Assembly: GCA_030562195.1 (NCBI GenBank)
Contig: CM060199.1
Location: forward strand, 10,622,338-10,686,337
Length of the DNA: 64,000 bases
Direction: 5' to 3'
DNA from: Nipponacmea schrenckii
Lineage: Eukaryota > Mollusca > Gastropoda > Lottiidae
Positions 51,901 through 63,900 of this stretch are shown here, in pieces. Position numbers and translations under genes: made by a program. The notes below the pieces were generated by a model, which was not told where the DNA came from, searched no databases, and worked only from the letters and a program-made list of their open reading frames with translations. The first letter of the stretch is position 1. Each line of letters begins with the position of its first letter.

Positions 51901-54900
51901 TAATTTCACGAGATTAAAAACAAAAAACTATCTTCATAGCGTGATGCAATCTCCCAGCATGATAGTTATAAAACGATCATGTTTGCATGTTAAAACAAAC
52001 TGGTTGCCATTGATCTCCAAAAATTATTTATATTTTCTACCATCATTAGAGTGAAGAAAGACAGAAACATCTAAGAGAGAGAGCCCGACAGTTGATAGCT
52101 GAGGCTAGAGCTGGTATAGGTCAACCAGAAACTGAGATTATTAGACCTACAACAATAGAAACAGGTAGGCATCACCTCAATATCACTATGCATCACTTGA
52201 TATTACTCACATCACAGTAGCATGTCTGTATTGTCCTTTTTTTTTTTGTCAGAGCATTCCTACTTCTCATTTGTTGCCATTAATTATCAATGGACTTGAT
52301 TTTTATTTAAAGATTTTTGACTCTATTTTTCTATATTCTGGTGCAATTTCACTGTTTGTAGAATTTTATCAGGTTGCGAAAGTTTTTATCATTGACCTGC
52401 CAAAGTTGCACATCAAGCTCTGGGGTTTTTGGCTGTAGACTGTAATGATTGAAATTGGACAATATTTCGCTTATTGTCCACTCGAGGCATGCTATTCCCT
52501 GTTAACCTAACCTGCTCTCGGGACCATATTTATTACACAAGTTAAAGGGACAGGTTCGCCAATAGTATATACCTTGAAGGTTAAAATGTTAACTTGTTGG
52601 TTCTTGAGAAATCTTAAGAAATAGAAAGTAAACTTCCCTGATTTGATTGAATTATATAAATTTGTGTGTATTTCTACTCTTTTGTTTCTATTTACATATG
52701 TTCAAAAAACAAATCAAGACCAAAAAATGGCAATACTTTCCCTTTCAAACATTATCAAGCATGATGTGTGTGTTGTGTGTGACACAGTGTGTATTTTTCT
52801 CAACACTATAATTTTCTATGTTGTATTTTCTGTATGCATGACTACAGTACCTGCCAAATCTTATAAAGTTATAACCAGAAAAACCTCTGTTAAAGGTAGG
52901 TTTATTCAAGATTCCATTCACAAATCAATGAATTCAAATATGATGGTATTTTTTTTAAACCAGTGAAAGTTTAAGATCATCAGAATTTCACCTAAATAGT
53001 GTATATTTCACAGGGGCATTGTTAAAGTTTTGGAAATTCTCATTTGTGAAAAAACCTCAAAACATGTTTAGAATAAATGTTGAATACTGATGATGCAGTG
53101 TTCATATTATCTAAACAAGGAAATATAAGAAGCCAATAACAATCTCTCCTTATGTTGTTAATTCTGTTATTTCTAAAAATTGTTTTTATTAAAAATCATT
53201 CACCATACATGGGACAAAACAATATACGTTTGATATATTTAAACAATGATTTATTCTACAAACTCATTAGTTTTGCAAAAAAAAAGTCAACATTACAGTC
53301 AAGTAACATACCTGTTCTAATAAAAATCAAATAGTTGAACTAGACAAGCTTCTCATTCTAAACAAAATTGCTATGGAGTTGTTGAACCTGTTCTCTCCTA
53401 ACAGACACCTGCCAGAAAGAGATCTTTGAGTGTCCTCTGAAAACAATTTTTATACGCCCACATAGAAATGTGGACGTATATTGTTGTCGCCCCTGTCCGT
53501 CGGTCCGTCGGTCCGTTGGTCCGTCGGTCCGTTGGTCCGTCTGTCAACAATTGTTTGTGGACACTGTAGAGACTACAGTTTTTATTGGAATTTCTTGAAA
53601 CTTGGTATACTTGTTTATAATCACTCAAGGAAGAACCCTATCGATTTTGGTATGATTTCGAAAAAAATTCCTGGAATTCTTGGACTTTGAATTTCAAATT
53701 GTTCTGTTTGTAAACAAAAGCTTGTGGACACTGTAGAGACTCCATTTCTTTATGAATCTTTTTGTAACTTGGTATATTTGTTTATTACCATCCAAGGAAG
53801 ACCCCTATTGATTTTGATATGATTCTGAAAAAAATTCCTGGAATTCTGGAACTTGGAATTTCGAATGTACTGTTTCTCATCCGTCTGTCAACAATTGTTT
53901 GTGGACACTGTAGAGACTACAGTTTTTATTGGATCTTCTTGAAACTTGGTATACATGTTTATTCAACACATTCATCGAAGACCCCTATGATTTTGTATGA
54001 TTCCGAAAAAAATTCCTGGAATTCTGTGAACTTTTGAATTTCAAATTCCTGTTTCTATCCGTCTGTCAACAATTGTTTGTGGACACTGTAGAGACTACAG
54101 TTTTTATTGGATCTTCTTGAAACTTGGTATACATGTTTATAACATCAAGGAAGAACCCTATCGATTTTGGTATGATTTCGAAAAAAATTCCTGGAATTCT
54201 TGGACTTTGAATTTCAAATTGTGGTCTTGTTTGTAAACAAAAGCTTGTGGACACTGTAGAGACTCCATTTTTATTGAATTTCTTGAACTTGGTATATTTG
54301 TTTATAACACTCAAGGAAGAACCCTATTGATTTTGTATGATTTGAAAAAAATTCCTGGAATTCTGGGACTTGGAATTTCAATTGTATTTTATGTTGTCAA
54401 TAATTGTTGAGACACTGTGGAGCACTGTTTCATTATTTTCTATGAAACTTGGTATACAGAATCCAATGAAGAACCCCTATTGATTTTGTATGATTCCGAA
54501 AAAAATTCCTGGAATTCTTGGATTTGAATTTCAAATTGTTCTGTTTGTAAATCATTCAATACTTGTGGACACTGTAGAGACTACCATTTCTTTTGATTTT
54601 TTGAAACTTGGTATATGTTTATTACCATCCAAGGAAGACCCCTATTGATTTTGTATGATTCGAAAAAAATTCCTGGAATACATTCCAAGGTAACCCATTT
54701 TACTGTTCTGAAAAAAATTCGAATTTGGAACTTGGACGAAGACTTTCTCATTCTTAAACAATTTTTGTAACTTGGCTATATTGGATTTTGAATCAAACAA
54801 TATGTTCTTCCAAGTTCCTAAAAGAACACCTGGACTTTTCACAAAAGACTATATGGAGTATGTTCCTCTGAAAACAATTTTTACTGAATATTAACAATGC

Positions 54901-57900
54901 CTGTTCTTGAATCTTTCCAGAAAAGGCTGAAAAACCAATTAGTCCAGAATCTTCTAATGATAATAAAACAGGAGATGTCAAGTTAAAGAAATTAAAATTA
55001 ATTAAACCAAATATTAATTTATCATTAGATGATAATGATAGTGATTCCCATTCGAAAAGTCCAGAAATTGCTCCAAAGGTAAGTTCAATGAATTATGAAA
55101 TGCAGAATGATGACAATTAACATAAGCTTCCAACGGAAACTGAAATATTAATCAGATTAATCTAATAATGAATAAATAGTACTCTTAAAAAGTAAACCCT
55201 AACTCTGACAGGACCCAGCTTGCATTCAAAAACCCTACTGTAAAAGCAATTGAGAATATTCACATTTACAAAAAAAACTGTGGTAATGCCTACATAGAAG
55301 CATGTTGGTTGCCTAGATTGAAAAATGATCCTGAACATTATTACCTTGGCCCTTTAAACAAGGTATACCTCTTAGAGTGAAGCAGCAAAATGTAATAGTC
55401 ATGTAATATGTTAAAGAGGATGCATACATTCAATATACTTATTTTTCTCTTTCAGAGAAGTATAAGTTTAGATGATAAATTATTTGATAGTTCAGATAGG
55501 AAATTGGTTTCACCAGATTCAGGTATAATTCCAATTTTCTCCTTTTTGCACATGCCTTGCAAGTCATCAGTAAATTGTCATCTTTACGTGCTTTTTCTAC
55601 CCTTGGATTTTACCTAAAGTTCTAGGCTAAAATTTTTTCAGTTTTAATATAATTTTTTTTATCTAAAACGAAAAGTAAAAACCCATTTTTACAAGGAACT
55701 TGAATTGCATGAGCATCTTTTCTACCTGCTAGTCCTTTGCCAAACCTGTTGTTCTTCTTGGAATATTTGTAACCATTTGCAGCTGTGTGATCTGAAATAA
55801 TAAGGAGAGATGCCTAAATTTAGTAAAAATTTACAGGTGTATCTACTGAAATATTAGGAAAATGACTTTTTCTCCAGGTATACACAGATTTAAGGAATAC
55901 AAATTCTAAAATTGACTAAACCACAAAAAGCTTAAAAAAGTACAGCTTGATAAATATTACTGATTATAATTTATAGGTAGTTGTAATGATGGTAGTCTAG
56001 GTTCTGATGGTGAACAAGATGATTCTGATGAAGGATCTGATGATCTTGGACTACAAGTCACATCTGATGAAGATTTACGTGATACCAATCAATATGTTCA
56101 TTCCGAGATGGAAGCTTTAGAAATAGAACAACAACAAATCGATGATCAAGCCTCGAAATTGGAGAAACAACTACGAAGAGTCATGAATAAAGGTATGATT
56201 GTAATCTAGATAGAAAGTGCCTCATGGATGCCTGATTCAGCTCTGACATAGAAATAAAGTCCTGAATCTAAAGTCAAAAAGTGTAAAACAGATAATGCAC
56301 ATTATTTAGATCTTTGCCTTTTCTTTAAGGTAAAAATAAGGTTCTTGAAGAACATTTGATGCAGGAATGGTTTATGTTGGTGAATAAAAGAAATGCTTTA
56401 ATCAGACGTCAAATGCAACTGAATATATTGTAAGTTATTATTTTGTAATGTGAAAATCATTTGAGCATTTTAAGATATCAGAGGCTTAGTAAACAGTCTA
56501 AGCATTTTTCTTGGAAATTTCAAGTGAAGATATTAGTAAAAATTTGCAAAAATGACAGTGTGTGAATATGTGTGTAACCAGTTTGGTCAGAGTCTGATAT
56601 TTTTTAGTTGTTACCTCCCTTTATCCAACTGTTTATTCAGTATTCAATACAAAATACAATGTTCAAAAACTACAAGAGTACGACATTAATGGAGTTGTGT
56701 CCCTTTGTTCATACACAGCACAAACATCTTTTACATTCATCATGTTTCAATTGAAACAATACTGGCAAGTCAGTGCTGTTAAGTTTAAGATATGGTTTTC
56801 GTATGTAAAATTTTGAATACTCCAAACAGAGTGAAATACTATATATACTAATTTCTTTCCATTATGAATATAATTCATTAGTGGTTGTTGCAACCTTATT
56901 CCTCAAAAGCATTTATTAACCAAAGCCAAAGCTCTTAGTCACAATGTGGGCCTGTTACAGCTCTTTTAAATTGCGTGAAAAAGTACTCAGTTGAAGTACA
57001 TTAAACTATCGTTACAAGGTCAAATCTTTAATAAACAGCCTGTACTAATGATATAATACAAGTGGAAAGAAGTAATGGTCAAGGTCACAAATAAAAACAA
57101 CTGCATCATAAAAATCATAGAAAATAAAAAATAAAGTTATTGCACTTTTTCATGCAAAATTTTGCATTGCATTCTGCACAGTTGTATATCCAATTAAATG
57201 CATTTAGCTAACTGCCAACTCCTATTATGTTGATTAGCATAAGCCAGTAACTGTCATTACCACGTTTATAGTAGCACTTGATTGATGACAACCAAAGCTT
57301 TCCACAAATCTTTGTTTTTATATTTCATCATTTATAATGATGAAATACTAATCTCTACAATAAGAGAGACACATTATTATATGATGGGGGGATTACACTA
57401 AAAGAGGGTGAAGATTTTTGTCAGCACCAGATTTGAGCCGACAGCTAAATATTGATACAATTATGTTATTTGCTGCGGATTGCTTTTTGCGTATTTTGTC
57501 TGCCACATGAAGAACATGGATCCCATCAAAGAGAATTTAGGATAAGCAGCTTTTCTCGGCCGACATATCACTTTTTCTTTGAAAGGATGTAGAAATCAAT
57601 AGTAATTTGCTTGTAAGTGTAATCTGTTAATTTGGAGTACTTTGCTTGCTGTCGTCTGCTGGCTGTTAGTACGCCTGCCTCAAGTTTAATCCCCACCCCT
57701 AGGGATTGATTGGAGAAAGAAAAAGTTGTAATCAGCTTTCAGTGTGTATTTAGCTGTTGTCAAATGAGTTGATCATTTAGCCATAGTTTTATCAGAATCA
57801 TTATTGGTCTTAGTTTTCTTTCTTCATTTTTCAAATTTTTTGTCCGTAACCTTTTTAGTTTTCTTAATGAATATTCTGTATTGTATTTTTTTTTTTATTA

Positions 57901-60900
57901 TTTTCTGAGAAAATAATTGTCTTTAAGTAAAGAGATGTAAGATGTCCACAAGTTTATCAACAGTAAACTATAAGTAATCCTTTTATAGAGATACTTAATG
58001 CTCATACTTAGCATGAGTTCTCGAGGACAATTTACACCATTCTAATTTTCAGTCAGGAAGTCTGTGGTTCCAATAATTTCCCTAAAACTAACTTTTGATG
58101 ATGTCTCTTGCACTCTGCTAAAGGCCCTTTGCAAAACTTAATTTTAGCAGAATTGCACGGACCACACAGGTCTGACTGAAAATTAAAATGGTGCAAATTG
58201 ATCCTTAAATTATCATTGAAAAACCTCTTTAGATTTTGGAGTAACTAAACTTAGGTATGTTTGGTCAAATGGATGATGAATCTGTCCTTTTAAGTTTTGA
58301 AGAAAGTAGTCTCTGTGTTTCCTTTCAGTCGCCATCAAAACAAGTAGAGATTCTAATCTAGTGATAGCTAACAGTCATATTGCCTCCAACTATTTCTTCT
58401 TGCTATGTAATTAATATAATCCGAGGATTATAGTTTTTCACGGGATCGTAGCAAATTAATTATATTTCTGTTATCTGCATGAAAAATCTCAATTTTTCCC
58501 CTAGTGTGTTCGAAATTAAACTTTATTCTGTGTAACAAGCATAATACAAAATATTTTTCTGGGGATGAACTTTAAAAACATATTTGAATGCAATGCAAAG
58601 AATTTTTTTGAAGTTTTAATATAAAAAATAGAAAGGGAAATTTTTTCCATTGCTATGTACTCTGATTAGATCCCAGATGAGTTTGATTTTTTGTGTTTAT
58701 TTTTTAGACCTTTATTTCTTTCCTTGAATTGAGTTTAAAGAAACAAATTAGCCTAATACTAGATTAAAAATTTGCATAGCAAATCTGCTAAAATGATTTA
58801 ATTGTAGGCACAACTTGATGATTTGTATTGTTTTGTTTGTTTGACATTGACATCCATGATCTGATGAGATTCTGCTTTAAATCGTGTTCTGTGAAATTTT
58901 AACTTAAAAGTACATGTATACTGCATTTTAGAATGAACATTAAATTTAATACTTGGACAATAAGAGTATATATTTATCAGTAGATATATCTGCTGCCATA
59001 AATAACATAACAGGATCCTTAAATAATCCAATAAATTGAAAAAAAAAATCATTTGATTATTGAAAAAACGCTTAATAAATCGTCGGGAACACCTGCAGGA
59101 AATACATAAACAAAATGTCCAGATTTTGATTTAATATTATTTTCATAAAATGCTTTCATATTTGTGCTCACCAATTAAAAATGCTGTTAATGGTGTTTGA
59201 TACAGACTATTCCAAATTTTCCACAAATAGTAAGAAGTTCTATATTGAACAGAATATTTGATTGATTGAATATCAAATGATTCCGAACAGGAGATGTATT
59301 ATATTCTGTCAGACCATGTATGTGAGTGGAATAAAACACGCAACACAATATCAAGATCTAGATTTTATTCAGATTTTCACTCATTATGGTTTCAGATTTT
59401 TTTTTTTTATTGAAAGAGAAATGAGATATTGATCTGTGGTTAATCTGTAATGAGAAGAAAAATTGTCGAAATGTTTATTAACAGAGTAGAATTTTTATAA
59501 ACATGTTATTTTCACCATCTTGATACTTTCCCATCAAATTCATTTTCACTACTACCCGTCATTGATTCCTATTATTCCAACATGCCTAAATCTGGGCACG
59601 GAAATCAGAGCATGGTAAATTAATATGGTTGGCACTGTGTTGAAAATAGTGAGAGGAAATTAAAGTAAATACAGATTTAGTGCTAATCAAATTGATGTCT
59701 TTTGCCACAATCAAATACTGGTCTCCACTATTGTTACATGCTAACCTCAACTTGTGAATCTCACAGCAGGAGAGGTAAAGGTTACATTCTCAAAGCCAAA
59801 AGTCAAATTAATATTCATTTTTAATTTAGTCCTATCAGGTATAGGGGCAATTGTTCTTTTTTTTTTTTTCATTCTGTATGTTTCTCGTAGCAACATCAAT
59901 TAATTTTAATTTTTTTTATCTTGGCATTTCCTATGTTGATCTTCAGTATTTTATTAAGAATATTCCCATCTTTTAAGTAAATGGATATAAAAGTTAGATT
60001 TTTCAAGACCAATTTGGGCCTTCAAGTAAATATTTATAATATTCAAAGAAGCATTTTAAACTACAAGCTTATTGGTTTAATTTTCATATTTTTTTTAAAA
60101 CTTTGTTTACTTAGTTTCATTAATGAAATATGTCATTTCATTGAAAACTCCTAGGAATTTCATTTTCATTACTTATTCATGTATATATTGATATGATTAC
60201 CTGGACTAGTGTAAACACACCACGATAATTGGTTGGTAGGTAGACAAAATATGTAATAATATAAGTAATAACATTCTTGTCTCCAAATATTCTACTTAGC
60301 CTAATTCAGTTTCACTAATTTACTAGAAAAAATTACACCATAAAAGAAAATTCTAAATTTTCTTTTATAAAGTAATTCAATGTACCTATAAAAGAAAAGA
60401 AAGAGAAAATTCTGTAATACAAAAATTATGTTGCTCTCAATATTTTTGATCTGATAATTGTTGGGGCTGCTTTTTTCTTTGGTAAGAAGTGATAAATTAA
60501 TGTTTATTCAATTATTTGTTATTACAGAAAATAATAAAAAGTATATTTTAGCCAAACGTATTGTAGATTTTCCCTATACAAATTCAGTAGTTGTATTTGT
60601 CTAAATATTATGATGTCATTGTATTTGGCATTTTGTAATATTTTGTCTATGTCAAGTAAACAAAACTTTCAACAAAATTATCGTAGTTTATTAAAATTGA
60701 CATAATTTTCATAGAGATTAGACAGGTAGGCCTCAGGGCTCTCATTTTAATCCCTTCCCTTTTATTCACTGTAACAATAGTTTTATTTTGACTGTTGGCA
60801 CTAACATGTGGTCTGTAATAATGCAGTGAACTGAGAGAATACAGAAATATATTGTTCTAAAATTAGTTTATGGTGGCAAGAAAAAAATAATATTATTTCA

Positions 60901-63900
60901 AATTTTACTCTTATCTCAGTTTATGACACTTATCAAATATGATGCAATTTCATTAAAGAGAAAATAAGAAAATTTAATGTTTGTTGTTCAAGTTTGATTT
61001 GAGTAATTGAATTCTATGAGTGGGTTATTTTCAAGATGAATAGTAATAGTTTAAGTTAGATTGATTATATTCCAAAATCATGGTAGAGGGTTTAATTGTT
61101 TGTTTTTTATTTCATCAATAAAAGTTTTAAAAATAGATATAGTGTTTTGTTTAGAAATACAACTCAATATTGGTTTATTAGTAACCTTACTACATCTAGT
61201 TGACTTATTATAGCTAACAGATTTTTGCTAATGAATTCTAATCTTGTGTTTAAATACTTAATATTAGAAAGATTCCTTGTTGCCAAAAATAGTGCTATTT
61301 TGTCATTAATATTTTTAGATAATAATACCAAATTAGATTTTATGACTTTATTTTCCAGAGAGAAAGAAGATGATCTAGAGAAACGATGTGATTTATTAAA
61401 GAGAGAATTACAAGCCATGATGGCCATTGACGGTGAGTGTTATCATCAGTGAAGTCCCAATTTTTATGATTATATTCACAGTATGTCAGAAACTTACTGC
61501 ATTTTGATAGTAAATATTGTTTAAGTCTTATATATATGTACTTACATTATAATAAAGTGAATTATATATTTATGATAGAAAAGTGTGTCAATTTAGACAG
61601 AACAACAAAAAAAAAAACATTTAAGTAATGTAGTTAAACTTAGGTAAGGGCAACTGTTAGTAGTTTGTATTGCAAATATATACATTTATAAAATACGAAA
61701 TGCCATAAAGTTGTTGAAAGTCTTGAGATGGCACTGATTTTGAATCTGTTAAGTGACCGTTCTGAAAGAGAAAGGTTTAGACGTGAAGAGTAAAATGTCA
61801 TCGATCAACACAACTTGAGACTCAATTTGCCTTTAGGTCCATTTAACTAGCTCTTCATTAATTAGACAATACTCAGCCATTTTAAATACACAAGCACTTC
61901 AAATTTTACTTTTAAATGACTGAGTAAACAGTGGTTATAGCTGACCAGTGACTGTAGTTGGAGGGCAATAATGGATCCTAAGTGAAGCAGACATACTGGA
62001 CAAGGGCTGTTTAGTCAGCCGAAAACCTCCCCTAAAAACCTGTCAACGTATTTGTTTGTATTTCAGCTCCGTTAAAAATTCAAGTATATTATGTCTGGAC
62101 TGTTTAAATGGTCGGAAATTGTCCAGTTTCTTGAGGCTATTTTATTTGTGTCCACTTAGAAAACATGCAATATGGCTTCAATTGTTAAAAACAGAATGTT
62201 TTAAAAGGGTTTTATTTGATGGTGGCCTGTAGTTAAGTTTTATTGATCTATCATCAACTGTCAAAAAATTGAAAAATTGTGTTCGCTTTTATGTTAGTTT
62301 TTGTTCCTTTGGAATCCTTTGAATTTGTTATCCAAAAGATGAAACAAAAAACTCCATGATTACAAATGATTGTGAAATAAAAGTTCATCTTAAGATAAAA
62401 CTTAAATTGAACAAAGCCTAATTAATTATGACTAATTAAATGATCCTTTAATTGATCTAAGGTTCTTGAACAATTTGATCTTGTCATCCTAGCGGCGCAA
62501 GGGTTAACATGTCAGCAGTCCACACGACCGTCATGTTTCGGCACCATATGCTGGATGTTTACAGTGTCTATAAAGCTGGATTAGATTTCATGTAACTGTC
62601 ACAATCTGTGTTTGGTGTGTTACAGTGACAAACTGGAGATTACAGACAACAGTAAACTGACACTAAACACTTTGTTTTGGGTATAATGGAGGTTTCTTTT
62701 CTACGCGTGGCCCTCTGATTAACAAGCTACACAACAGTTGTAAGAAAAGCGAAAGTAGAACTATGTAAATGATGACAGGCTGAAACTGTAGCGTTTAGTG
62801 TTCTCCTACATGTTTTAACACCTGCTCCAAATAGTGTTACATTACGTCTCAAGTATGGTGGACGCTATTGGACTACGGTCAAAACCATCAAGGTCTTACT
62901 ACAATTCAAACCACTTCAATATGTCTTAATCTGGGATTAGCAACCTCCATCTTGTTATGGTTATTGTCTTTAATGATTAATTTGGCTGAAGAGTATATTA
63001 TTTAATCAAGATTATACAAAAAAAAAATTCTCACTGTTAAAATAGTGCTCAATACATCAATTGTAGATCTATATAGATATACCCCTGTTAAAATAGTGCT
63101 CAATACATCAGTTGTAGAGCTAATAGAAATATCCCTGATAAAATAGTGCTCAATATATCAATTGTAGATCTATTTAGATATACCCCTGTTAAAATAGTAC
63201 TCAATACTTCAATTGTAGATCTATAAAGATATACCCCTGTTAAAATAGTGCTCAATACATCAGTTGTAGAGCTAATAGAAATATCTCTGTTAAAATAGTG
63301 CTCAATACATCAATTGTAGATCTATATAGCTATACCCCTGTTAAAATAGTGCTCAATACATCAATTGTAGATCTATATAGCTATACCCCTGTTAAAATAG
63401 TGCTCAATACATCAGTTGTAGATCTATATAGATATGCCCCTGTTAAAATAGTACTCAATACATTAATTGTAGAGCTAATAGAAATATCTCTGTTAAAAAA
63501 AATGCTCAATACATCAGTTTTAAAGCTATATAAATATATTCCATTGTTAAAACAGTGAACAATACATTGATTATAGAGCTATATAGAAATATCTCTGTTA
63601 AAATAGTGGTCAATATTCATTTGTAGAGCTATATAGAAATAGAGATTCTGTTTTGATATGAAGGTAAAAATAGAAAAATAATACCACTTTGTAAAAAGAT
63701 AGTGAGTATGGTTGGTGAGCAAATGGGATCCCTGGATACAAATTTTAGAAATCTAAAAAGCCTAAACATGCAAAATGGAGTAGCTTAGATATATTAATAT
63801 TACTATTATAAACTAGTATTTATAATGACGGTTACATAGTTATGCAGATATACTTCAGAATATATCTTTTTAAAGTCAAACTTCCAAACTTTTCCTCCTA

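Noticed and set aside
63298..63558. Repetitive open frame
   Set aside because: The 51-bp repeat period keeps one frame open by chance; no start context or family signal.
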